Shown here one piece after another: positions 46,310 to 56,462 of a stretch of DNA of 64,000 bases; position 1 is the first letter of the stretch; every line of letters starts with the position of its first letter. The notes below the pieces were generated by a model, which did not search any database, was not told the DNA's origin, and saw only the letters and a list, made by a program, of their open reading frames with translations. Source of the stretch: Nocardioides sp. Root140. Lineage in GTDB: Bacteria > Actinomycetota > Actinomycetes > Propionibacteriales > Nocardioidaceae. Location: contig NZ_LMFI01000010.1 in NCBI RefSeq assembly GCF_001426745.1, positions 973,722 through 1,037,721 on the forward strand. The letters are read 5' to 3'. The translations under genes were made by a program, and so were the position numbers.

Positions 46310-47443
46310 TCAGACTTCCTCGAAGAGGCCGCCACGCAGCGGCTTGCCGACCATCGCGGCGCGGTAGGCCTCGACGGCCTCACGGGCCGCCGTGTCGAGT
46401 ACGGCGGGCACCTGGACCTCAAGGGTGACCAGGAGGTCGCCGTTGGTGCCGTCGGCCTTGCGCGCACCCTTGCCGCGGACCCGGAACGTGCGGCCGTTCG
46501 GCGTACCGGCCGGCACCTTCAACGTCACCGGCCCGTGCTTGAGGGTGGGCACCTTGATCTCGGCACCGAGCGCGGCCTCGTCGAACCCGACCGGCACGTC
46601 GAGGGTGAGGTTGTCACCCTTGCGCCCGAACAGCCGGTGCGACGTGACCTTGACGTGCACGTAGAGGTCACCGGCCGGGCCGCCGTTCTCGCCCGGGGCA
46701 CCCTTGCCGCGAAGGCGGATCTTCTGCCCGTCCTTGACCCCGGCCGGGATGCGGGCCTGGATCGAGCGCGCGGAACTGCCGCGGCCGGACCCGTGGCACG
46801 TGGGGCACGGCTCGTCGTACACGAGCTGGCGACCGCCGCAGGCCGGGCAGGTCTCGTTGAGCGTGAACGCACCGCCCGCGGTCGAGGCGACCATGCCGGC
46901 GCCCTCGCAGACCATGCAGATGTGGGGCTTCGTGCCCGGCTTGCCGCCGGTGCCCGAACAGCTCGGACAGGGCGCGTCACTGGTCAGCCGCAGGCTGATC
47001 GTGACGCCCTCCATGGCGTCCTCGAAGCTGATCGTCGCCGAGCTCTCGACGTCGGCGCCGCGCTGCGGCCGGGCCTGGCGTGGGCGCCCGCCGCCGAAGA
47101 GGTCACCGAACATGTCACCGATGCCTCCGCCGCCACCGCCTCCACCGCGCTGGCCGAAGAGGTCGCTGACGTCGAAGCCCCCACCGCCGCCACCGGTCGG
47201 GAACCGGGGCGCGCTGCGGATCTCGTCGTACTCCTTGCGCTTCTCGGGGTCGCCGACGACGTCGTAGGCCTCGGCCACCGACTTGAACTTCTCGTGCTTG
47301 GCACTGTCACCCGGGTTGGAGTCGGGGTGGTTGGCGCGCGCGAGACGACGGTAGGCCTTCTTGATCTCGTCGGCACCTGCGTCCTTCGAGACCCCGAGCT
47401 CCTTGTAGTAGTCCTTGCTCGCCCAGTCAGCCTTGCCGCTCAC
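46310..47443 (-). CDS. dnaJ: chaperone protein DnaJ
   Basis: 377 aa from a GTG with AAGGGAGG upstream. J domain (about 10-75) with HPD in ANHPDSN, a Gly/Phe-rich region (GGGGGGFDVSDLFGQRGGGGGG), four CxxCxGxG zinc motifs (CPSCSGTG, CMVCEGAG, CPACGG, CPTCHGSG) and a C-terminal substrate domain. The third zinc motif is degenerate in its last Gly. It stimulates DnaK ATPase and delivers clients. Third gene of the heat-shock operon. Confidence 0.97.
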   Translation of the reverse strand: MSGKADWASKDYYKELGVSKDAGADEIKKAYRRLARANHPDSNPGDSAKHEKFKSVAEAYDVVGDPEKRKEYDEIRSAPRFPTGGGGGGFDVSDLFGQRGGGGGGGGIGDMFGDLFGGGRPRQARPQRGADVESSATISFEDAMEGVTISLRLTSDAPCPSCSGTGGKPGTKPHICMVCEGAGMVASTAGGAFTLNETCPACGGRQLVYDEPCPTCHGSGRGSSARSIQARIPAGVKDGQKIRLRGKGAPGENGGPAGDLYVHVKVTSHRLFGRKGDNLTLDVPVGFDEAALGAEIKVPTLKHGPVTLKVPAGTPNGRTFRVRGKGARKADGTNGDLLVTLEVQVPAVLDTAAREAVEAYRAAMVGKPLRGGLFEEV

Positions 47444-47485
47444 GCGCGCCTCCCTTCGTCAGTTCTCGATGTGTTCAGTGGTGGG

Positions 47486-48120
47486 TCAGCTGTCGGTGGC
47501 GTCGGACGCCGGGTCAACGACCAGCACCTGGGCCGCGCGCACGACGCGGTCACCGATCTTGTAGCCCGCCTTGGCCACCACCTTGACCGTGGTGACCTCG
47601 ACCTCGGCGTCTTCTCCCATGTGGGAGAGGGCGTCGTGGAGCGACGGGTCGAAGGCCTCGCCCGGGGCGCCGTAGCGCACCAGGCCCTGGCCCGCGACGA
47701 CCCGCTCGAGCTGGTCGGCGACGGCCCGGAAGCCTTCGTCGAGCGGCCCGTGCGCGCGGGCCCGGTCGATGTTGTCGAGGACCTCGGTGATCGGGGCCAA
47801 CGCGGAGAACGTGGCATTCTCCTTGATCAGCTCACGGTCGCGGTCGACCCGTCGCTTGTAGTTGAGGAACTCCGCCTGCAGGCGCTGGAGGTCGAGCGTG
47901 CGCTCCTCCAGCTCCATGCGGGCGACGGCCAGCTCGTCGTCGGCCGGGTCGGGGCGCTCCCCCGACTGCTGGGGCTCCTCGACCTCCGACTCGTTGGCCA
48001 TCTCGGCGGCCGCCTCGCCGAAGGAGTGGCCCGCGATGGGCTGCTCCTCGGGCGCGGCGGACTGCTCGGAGCGCTCCTCAGCAGCCGGGTCCTCGGGGGA
48101 CTCGTCACCAGGGCCTTGGG

Positions 48121-48124
<4 letters not shown>
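47486..48124 (-). CDS. grpE: nucleotide exchange factor GrpE
   Basis: 212 aa. Acidic disordered N-terminus, long coiled coil ([31 protein letters not shown]) and the GrpE beta domain ending [19 protein letters not shown]. Releases ADP from DnaK. The start overlaps the dnaK stop (ATGA), so synthesis is coupled to dnaK; 42 bp separate it from dnaJ. Confidence 0.96.
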
Positions 48125-49983
<1,859 letters not shown>

Positions 49984-50111
49984 GGGGAGTACCTCCGGTG
50001 TGTTTTTCTGGATTGGACTGTGTGTTTCTGGTGGTCCCGGGCGTCCTGGTCGGACCGTCCGGGGAGTCTGAGTGGGGCCCATCCTGCGCCGCCGCAGGAA
50101 GTGTGGCAAAT

Positions 50112-50134
50112 AAGTTGAGTCGAATCAACTCAAG
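50112..50134 (-). promoter_or_regulatory. HAIR element (HspR operator) upstream of the dnaK operon
   Basis: AAGTTGAGT-N7-ACTCAAG, a near-perfect match to the HspR inverted repeat. It lies 128 bp before dnaK, in the 277-bp divergent region shared with the kinase at 50261. Confidence 0.88.
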
Positions 50135-50221
50135 TTTGCTCACTGGGCCCAACACAGGACTTCGGGGGTTCATTCCCGACGCTTCAGGGAAGGAGCGTTC
50201 GGGAAGGCCGTCGCAATGTCC

Positions 50222-50260
50222 TAGGGTCGTCCGCATCTGATCGCACGAGGGGGAGGGTGC
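50222..50260 (+). promoter_or_regulatory. -10 TAGGGT and ribosome-binding site of the A-type kinase
   Basis: TAGGGT (50222-50227) and GAGGGGGAGGG (just before 50257) precede the ATG at 50261. The equivalent kinase at 56463 has the same hexamer and a similar A/G-rich site, consistent with duplication including the promoter. Confidence 0.5.
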
Positions 50261-52243
50261 ATGTTCACGTCGCTGCGCCCCGGCACCCTGGTCGGCGGGC
50301 GCTACCGCATCGAGGCCGTCGTGGGCTCCGGCGGGATGGGCGTCGTCCATTCCGCACGTGACGAGCACCTCAACCGTCGGGTCGCCCTGAAGGTGATGAC
50401 CGGACACCTGGCCGAGGACCCGACGTTTCGCGAGCGCTTCGTCCGCGAGGCGGCCGTGCTCGGCCGTCTCGACTCCCCGCACATCGTGCAGGTCTTCGAC
50501 CACGGAGACATGGACGGCCATCTGTGGATCGCGACCCAGCTCGTCGAAGGGGGCGACCTCGCCCGGCTCGTCGCAGAGCGGGGGCCACTGTCGCCGCGAC
50601 TTGCCCGCCACATCTGCGCCCAGGTGGCGGACGCACTCCAGGACGCCCACGCGCGTGGCGTCGTCCACCGCGACGTCAAGCCCGAGAACATCCTGCTCGC
50701 GAATCCCGGGGCCGCCGAGCCCCATGTCTTCCTGACCGACTTCGGTCTGGCCCGCGAGATCGGCGACGACGTCACCGCCGTGCGCAGCACCGCCGGCACG
50801 TGGGACTACCTCGCCCCGGAGTGCGGCACCGGCCGGCCGGCCACCGCCGCCAGCGACGTGTACGCCGTCGGGTGCCTGCTGTGGACCTGCCTGACCGGGC
50901 GTCCGCCCTACGCCGGCACCATGGCGCAGGTCGCCCTGGCCCACGCCCGGAACGCGCCTCCGACACTGGTCGCCGGTCCGTCGGTCACCGCGGCCGACGC
51001 CAGTGAGCTGAACACCGTCATCACCAAGGCGATGAGCAAGGACCCCCAGCGGCGGCAGGCGTCCGCGGGCGAACTTGCCGCCGACGTGCGAGGCCGGGTC
51101 ACCGGGCGGGCTCCCGGAGCGCGCCGGAGGCGTCGGAGCACGTTGTTGGCCGTGGCGGCAGTCGCAGCCACGATTCTCGGGGTCGGTCTGGCTCTCAACC
51201 TGCCCGATCCCGGCAACCCGCCTCCCCAGGCCGATGCCACACCACCGACCGATGAGCAGAGCGAGGCTGAGTCCGCGAACCCGGTCAAGGTGACCGGCCG
51301 CCCGATCACCGGCGACCAGGACGACGACGGCTTCGGAGACGTCTTCATGACCAGCGACGACTCGGTCAAGTCCGCGCGACTGATGGTCTCGGACGGGAAG
51401 TCGCTGTCCTCGGCGGAGACCTGGGCGCGAGGCGCCGACCTGCTGATGCAGGCCGATGTCGACGGCGACCGCACGTCGGACCTCCTGTCGATCGTCACCA
51501 CGGGCTTCAACGACGCCTTTCGCGTCACGGTCACCCACGGCGGCACGAAGAAGGTCGAGAAGTCGGTCCTGAGAGCTCCCGGCGAGGCCCTCGACGTCAA
51601 GTCGGCACTCGGCGACTACGACGGTGACGGTCGCGACGACCTTGCGGTGGTCACGCAGAACGTCCGCTCCGGCGAGCGGGCACGGATCTGGGTCAGCCGC
51701 AGCACCGAGAGTGGGTTCGGCAGGCTCCGCACCTGGCGCGAGTTCGAGGCCGAGGAGGTCCGGCCGGTGCCGGGTGACTTCGACGGCGACGGCGACGACG
51801 ACCTCGCGCTGGTGGCCGCCACCAGCATCAAGCTGCTGGAGTCCGACGGATCGTCCTTCGCCAGCGTCGGCGTCCAGGAGATGCCCCAGGAGCTCGGCCC
51901 GCTCGCGGCCGGCGACTTCGACGGCGACGGCACGGACGAGCTCGTCGGAGACAGCCAGGCCGGAGGAGCAATCATCGTGTGGCGACATGTCCGCAACCAG
52001 TGGAACGCCCGGGTGAGCAGCTCGGACGAGAGGGACCCCGGCGTTCATCAGAACGCGGCACCGGCGGTGGCCGATGTCAACGGGGACGGCCGGGACGACG
52101 CCCTCTTCCTGGCGGGCGAGCTCAACGATGCACCGAATCTCCTCGTCGCAGTCTCCAAGGGAAGCGCGTTCGCGAATCGGGAGACCTGGCTGCATCCTGC
52201 CTGGGACCGTGACCTGGCGTTCGTGGGAAGGACAGGCCAGTGA
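50261..52243 (+). CDS. receptor-like Ser/Thr protein kinase with FG-GAP propeller (A type)
   Basis: 660 aa. Kinase domain with GSGGMG, Lys in VALK (K44), HRDVKPEN, TDFGLARE and AGTWDYLAPE. One membrane span (about 290-310) after an Arg-rich segment. Six FG-GAP/VCBS motifs follow. The C-terminus lacks the Cys pair found in other family members. Closest relative in the window is the kinase at 56463 (shared ARDEHLNRRVALKVM and GHLAEDPTFR segments). Its stop overlaps the GTG of the next kinase (GTGA), so the two are translationally coupled. Confidence 0.93.
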   Translation: MFTSLRPGTLVGGRYRIEAVVGSGGMGVVHSARDEHLNRRVALKVMTGHLAEDPTFRERFVREAAVLGRLDSPHIVQVFDHGDMDGHLWIATQLVEGGDLARLVAERGPLSPRLARHICAQVADALQDAHARGVVHRDVKPENILLANPGAAEPHVFLTDFGLAREIGDDVTAVRSTAGTWDYLAPECGTGRPATAASDVYAVGCLLWTCLTGRPPYAGTMAQVALAHARNAPPTLVAGPSVTAADASELNTVITKAMSKDPQRRQASAGELAADVRGRVTGRAPGARRRRRSTLLAVAAVAATILGVGLALNLPDPGNPPPQADATPPTDEQSEAESANPVKVTGRPITGDQDDDGFGDVFMTSDDSVKSARLMVSDGKSLSSAETWARGADLLMQADVDGDRTSDLLSIVTTGFNDAFRVTVTHGGTKKVEKSVLRAPGEALDVKSALGDYDGDGRDDLAVVTQNVRSGERARIWVSRSTESGFGRLRTWREFEAEEVRPVPGDFDGDGDDDLALVAATSIKLLESDGSSFASVGVQEMPQELGPLAAGDFDGDGTDELVGDSQAGGAIIVWRHVRNQWNARVSSSDERDPGVHQNAAPAVADVNGDGRDDALFLAGELNDAPNLLVAVSKGSAFANRETWLHPAWDRDLAFVGRTGQ

Positions 52244-54375
52244 ACGACCAACCAGGAGCGGGTTCGCAAGTGTTCGGACGTTTCGAGGTCGGCCGACGAC
52301 TCGGCGCCGGTGGCATGGGAGCGGTCTACGTCGCCACCGACACACGCTTCGACCGCCTCGTCGCGCTCAAGGTGATGTCCGAAGACCTCGCGGGCGGCAT
52401 CGAGTTCCGCAAGCGCTTCCGGCGGGAGGCCGACGTCCTCGCGCGTCTGGACTCCCCCCACGTCACCGCCATCTACGAGCACGGGGAGGACGACGGCACG
52501 CTCTGGATCGCCACCCAGCTGGTCCGGGGCGGCGAGCTGGGCAACCTTCTCCGGCTCCGTGGCCCACTCCCACCGCGCAAGGCCGTGCGCGTGTGCGGGC
52601 AGGTGGCCGAGGCATTGCGCGCCAGTCACTCGGCAGGGGTGTTGCACCGCGACGTCAAGCCCAGCAACGTGTTGCTCCGGGACCCCGACGCCGCCAACCT
52701 GCACGCCTACCTGTGCGACTTCGGCATCGCCGACACGAGCAACGACCGGTTGACGGCTGCTGGCGGGCTCGCCGGCACGTGGCAGTACCTCGCACCCGAG
52801 CGGGGTGGCGGCGCTCCCGCCACCCCGGCCACCGACATCTATGCCGTCGGCTGCCTGTTGTGGGCCTGCCTGACAGGCCATCCTCCCTACTCCGGCTCGG
52901 GAGTCGAGATCCTCGTCGGACACCTCGAAGGAGACATCCGACAGCTTCCGGGGGACGGACCCGAGCAGGCCGGGCTCAACGAGGTCCTGCGGCGCGCCAT
53001 GGCGAAGGACCCGGCCGACCGATACTCCTCGGCGGCCGACCTTCGGGACGCCCTGGCCCGGCTCGAGGCCGAGCTGCCGGCGTCGATGCCCCCGCTGCGC
53101 CCCTCCGCTCCGTCCGAGCCCACAGCGCGACCCCGACGCCGTGGCCGCATGATCGGGGCCGCAGTCCTGGCGCTGTTGCTGGTAGGCGGTGGCATCGGCG
53201 CTGCATGGGCACTGCGTGATGACGACGGGGACCGCTCCGACGGCTCCGCCTCCCCCAGCGCGTCCGGCAGCCCGTCCGCCAGTCCGTCCGACGGGGGAAC
53301 GTCGCCGTCAGCCGAGCCCTCCGCGTCCGCATCCGCGAAACCGGCCCCGCCGGTCCGCGATCCGTCCACCAAACAGGCGGTCACCTTCGACCTCAACGGC
53401 GACGGGAGAGGTGACCTGGCATTCCACGATGCGTTCGACGCGACGCCCGCTGTCATGATGGCGAACGGCGGCGGCTTCTTCGCCGCACCGGCACCTGTGC
53501 TCAGGAAGGGCCTGACGATGGTGGTGCGGGGCGACCTCGACGGTGACGGAGCCGAAGAGATCGTCGGCGTCGAGAAGGGTTCGGAATACTCTGCTGACGG
53601 CACCAAGGGAAACACGACGATGACCGTCACGGTCGGTTCGGCATCCGGTACGCCGCAGGTCCTGAAGGCGAGAAGCGCAATGGGTGTCCAGTCGGACTGG
53701 TCGGGCGGCGCGATGCTTGCCGATCTCGACGGCGACGGGCGCGACGACCTGGTGCTGGCCACCGCCAATGCGGAGTACGCCGAGAGCTTCGACGTCTGGG
53801 CCGCGATCAGCACGGGCGACGGGTTCGAGCGACTCAAGAGGTTGTACAGCGGGCCGGAGGTCGTCTCGCACGTCGAACCTGCCGATGTCGACGGGGATGG
53901 AGACGACGACCTGGTCCTGGCCGACGAGAGCGAAGGGAGCCTGGCCGTCCTCGAGTCGGGCGGAGGAACCTTCACGCCGACCGACTTCGAACAGACCCTC
54001 ACCACCGTCGACGAGTTCATGATCGGCGACTTCAACGGCGACGGTGCCGACGACGTGCTGACCCTCGACGGCGTCGACAGCAAGGCCGTCGTCCTGCAGC
54101 GCAAGCGCGGTGCCTGGGATGCGCAGGTGTGGCTGACCGACAAGTCCGGGGCGTTCGGGGTCGGGTGGTCGCAACCGCGAGCCGCGATCAGTGACGTGAA
54201 CGGAGACGGCAAGGACGACCTGGTGCAGTTCGCGGGCACGACCGATCCTCAGTCGCGCACGATCCGGGTGTTCGTCGCCTCACGCAAGAAGTTCGCGCCG
54301 CCGGTCGACTGGGGGAGCTACACCTGCGGGTGCGAGGACTACACGGCTCCCATCGCTCCGCGAGAGAACATGTGA
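52240..54375 (+). CDS. receptor-like Ser/Thr protein kinase with FG-GAP propeller (B type)
   Basis: 711 aa from the GTG overlapping the upstream stop. Kinase domain with GAGGMG, Lys in VALK (K44), HRDVKPSN, CDFGIADT and AGTWQYLAPE. One membrane span (about 305-325), a long Ser/Pro/Ala linker (SPSASGSPSASPSDGG) and six FG-GAP/VCBS motifs follow, ending with a CGC motif. It is most like the kinase at 58536 (shared TDTRFDRLVALKVMS, RREADVL). It is predicted to act with its A-type neighbour, since the two are coupled. Confidence 0.93.
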   Translation: MNDQPGAGSQVFGRFEVGRRLGAGGMGAVYVATDTRFDRLVALKVMSEDLAGGIEFRKRFRREADVLARLDSPHVTAIYEHGEDDGTLWIATQLVRGGELGNLLRLRGPLPPRKAVRVCGQVAEALRASHSAGVLHRDVKPSNVLLRDPDAANLHAYLCDFGIADTSNDRLTAAGGLAGTWQYLAPERGGGAPATPATDIYAVGCLLWACLTGHPPYSGSGVEILVGHLEGDIRQLPGDGPEQAGLNEVLRRAMAKDPADRYSSAADLRDALARLEAELPASMPPLRPSAPSEPTARPRRRGRMIGAAVLALLLVGGGIGAAWALRDDDGDRSDGSASPSASGSPSASPSDGGTSPSAEPSASASAKPAPPVRDPSTKQAVTFDLNGDGRGDLAFHDAFDATPAVMMANGGGFFAAPAPVLRKGLTMVVRGDLDGDGAEEIVGVEKGSEYSADGTKGNTTMTVTVGSASGTPQVLKARSAMGVQSDWSGGAMLADLDGDGRDDLVLATANAEYAESFDVWAAISTGDGFERLKRLYSGPEVVSHVEPADVDGDGDDDLVLADESEGSLAVLESGGGTFTPTDFEQTLTTVDEFMIGDFNGDGADDVLTLDGVDSKAVVLQRKRGAWDAQVWLTDKSGAFGVGWSQPRAAISDVNGDGKDDLVQFAGTTDPQSRTIRVFVASRKKFAPPVDWGSYTCGCEDYTAPIAPRENM

Positions 54376-54399
54376 CCGATCCCTGCCCGATCGGTTGTC
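54376..54399 (+). terminator. possible terminator after the coupled kinase pair
   Basis: CCGATC (54376-54381) pairs with GATCGG (54389-54394) over a 7-nt loop and is followed by TTGTCT. It begins directly after the stop codon. A second GTCCCC/GGGGAC stem (54512-54538) lies in the leader of the next gene. Confidence 0.4.
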
Positions 54400-54573
54400 T
54401 GGACCAGCCCTTTCGGATGGTTCGCTGATCAGATCCCCCGCTTCGCCTGCTGTCGGGGCGAGCCCGGGGCAGGATCGCGAACATCCCTCCCGAAGCGAGG
54501 GCACTGTGCGAGTCCCCGGGGGGTCCCGGGGCGGGGACCACGCCAGGGGGTTCCAGCAGGAAGAGGGCTCCGC

Positions 54574-56364
54574 ATGCGAGTCTCCGAGAATCACCGCCCC
54601 GCCCGGAAGCAGCTCGCCCGGGCCTCGACACTCACCGCGCTCACCATGTCGGCGGCACTGGCCTTGAGCGGGGTCGCCGTCGCCGACGACATCACCAACG
54701 ACCTCGACCTGACCGTCGACACCGCCGCCGAGGTGCTGCCGCTCAACGTCGGCGGCGCGAACGGCACCACGTCGCTCTACGTGAAGCCACAGGGGGGCGA
54801 CGGGAAGAACGGCTGCAACCTGACCGGCGGCACCGCACTGACCCTCGCCGTCTCGTCCTCGGACACCGCGGTCGCCACGGTCAGTCCGGCGTCGGTGACC
54901 TTCACCTCGTGCGGCACCGTCCAGCAGTTGACCGTGACGCCGGTGGCCGAGGGGTCGGCAACCGTGTCGGCCACCCAGGTGACCAACACCAGCCAGGGCT
55001 CGTTCAACATGTCGCCCGCGACCTTCACGGTCACGGTGGCTCCGCCCGCCAACTCCGCACCGTCCCTCTCGGCCTCCGGCATCGAAGGCGGCGCAAGCTA
55101 CGCGAAGGGCGCCGTACCGGACGCCACCTGCGAGGTCGCCGACAACGAGGACGGCCCGTCGTCGTTCCCGGCCACACTCAGCGCGGTCACCGGCCCCTAT
55201 GCCGTCGATGGCATCGGCACGCAGACCGCCAGCTGCACCTACACCGACGGCGGCGGACTGACAGCCTCCGCGTCAGAGACCTACTCGATCGTCGACCAGA
55301 GTGCTCCGGTCATCACCTACACGCTGGACCCGGCCACGCCGGACGGCGACAATGACTGGTACCGCTCCGACGTCTCGCTGACCTGGCACGTGTCCGAGCC
55401 CGAGTCGCCGGGCTCGGTGGCTCTCACTGGCTGCGTCGACCAGCTGGTCACCACCGACCAGTCGCTGACCGGCTACACGTGCTCCGCGACAAGTGCCGGT
55501 GGTTCTGCTGCCGAGCAGACCGTCAGCCTCAAGCGCGACGCCACAGCACCGGTCGTCGACAACGACGTCACGGTGTCAGGCACCGCGGGACACAACGGGT
55601 GGTACACCTCCGACGTGGCCGTGACGTTCACCGCGACCGACGTACTCTCCGGTCCGGCCAGCGCCAGCACGACGGCGACCTCCTCCGGCGAGGGCGCAGC
55701 GATCGAGGTGGCCAGCCCGGCCTTCACCGACGCCGCAGGCAACACCACGCCCACCGGCGCGGTCACGAAGTCCTACAAGGTCGACAAGACCGCGCCGACC
55801 ACGCCGACCCTCGTCGGCGGGCCGGACGGCAGCTACTACTACGGCGACGACCCGTCCGCCCCGACGTGTGAGTCCACGGACGCCACGTCGGGCCTGGTCG
55901 ACTGCGTGGTCACGGGAGGCGGGACGAGCGTCGGCACGCACAGCTACACCGCCACCGCCACCGACGTGGCCGGCAACTCGTCGACCTCGACACTCACCTA
56001 CACGGTGCTGGCGTGGACCCTCACCGGCTTCAGGCAGCCGGTCGACATGGGCAGCGTCTGGAACACCGTCAAGGGCGGCAGCACCGTGCCCCTGAAGTTC
56101 GAGGTGTTCGCCGGGCCGACCGAGCTGACCGACACCGCGGTCGTCGCCAGCTTCCGCACCGCCAAGGTGAGCTGCACCTCCGGCACCGGCACCGAGGACC
56201 CGATCGAGATCCTGTCCACCGGTGGCACGTCCCTGCGCTACGACACCACCGGCGGCCAGTTCATCCAGAACTGGAAGACCCCGACCGGCGCCGGCACCTG
56301 CTACACCGCCACCATGACCACCCAGGACGGATCCTCGATCAGCGCCCGCTTCAAGCTCAAGTGA
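54574..56364 (+). CDS. secreted PxKF-domain protein with Ig-like repeats
   Basis: 596 aa. Signal peptide (basic MRVSENHRPARKQLARA, hydrophobic core, cut after VAVA near residue 38). The mature protein has several Ig/bacterial cadherin-like beta domains with conserved Cys pairs (ATCEVADNEDG, TASCTYTDGGG) and D-x-T-A-P strand motifs. The C-terminal PxKF module is seen as QPVDMGSVWNTVKGGSTVPLKFEVF. No sorting signal, so probably released or loosely wall-bound. It separates two kinase pairs on the same strand, so it could be a ligand or partner for them, by position only. Confidence 0.85.
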   Translation: MRVSENHRPARKQLARASTLTALTMSAALALSGVAVADDITNDLDLTVDTAAEVLPLNVGGANGTTSLYVKPQGGDGKNGCNLTGGTALTLAVSSSDTAVATVSPASVTFTSCGTVQQLTVTPVAEGSATVSATQVTNTSQGSFNMSPATFTVTVAPPANSAPSLSASGIEGGASYAKGAVPDATCEVADNEDGPSSFPATLSAVTGPYAVDGIGTQTASCTYTDGGGLTASASETYSIVDQSAPVITYTLDPATPDGDNDWYRSDVSLTWHVSEPESPGSVALTGCVDQLVTTDQSLTGYTCSATSAGGSAAEQTVSLKRDATAPVVDNDVTVSGTAGHNGWYTSDVAVTFTATDVLSGPASASTTATSSGEGAAIEVASPAFTDAAGNTTPTGAVTKSYKVDKTAPTTPTLVGGPDGSYYYGDDPSAPTCESTDATSGLVDCVVTGGGTSVGTHSYTATATDVAGNSSTSTLTYTVLAWTLTGFRQPVDMGSVWNTVKGGSTVPLKFEVFAGPTELTDTAVVASFRTAKVSCTSGTGTEDPIEILSTGGTSLRYDTTGGQFIQNWKTPTGAGTCYTATMTTQDGSSISARFKLK

Positions 56365-56397
56365 GCTAGGCGTCGACCTGGGCGACCACGGCGCCTC

Positions 56398-56435
56398 GAT
56401 CGGTCCCCGCACCTTCTAGGGTGTGGGGACCGATC
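56398..56435. promoter_or_regulatory. 38-bp near-perfect palindrome containing the -10 of the A-type kinase
   Basis: GATCGGTCCCC (56398-56408) and GGGGACCGATC (56425-56435) are exact complements; inside, CACC and GGTG continue the dyad around the centre. The candidate -10 TAGGGT (56417-56422) is in the middle. AAGGGGG (56449-56455) is the ribosome-binding site for 56463. It may also end the PxKF transcript. Confidence 0.65.
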
Positions 56436-56462
56436 GAGACGACGTGCCAAGGGGGACGCTGC

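Noticed and set aside
56365..56462. Classical Rho-independent terminator after the PxKF gene
   Set aside because: The palindrome lacks a T-tract and contains a promoter-like hexamer, so it was entered as a regulatory dyad instead.
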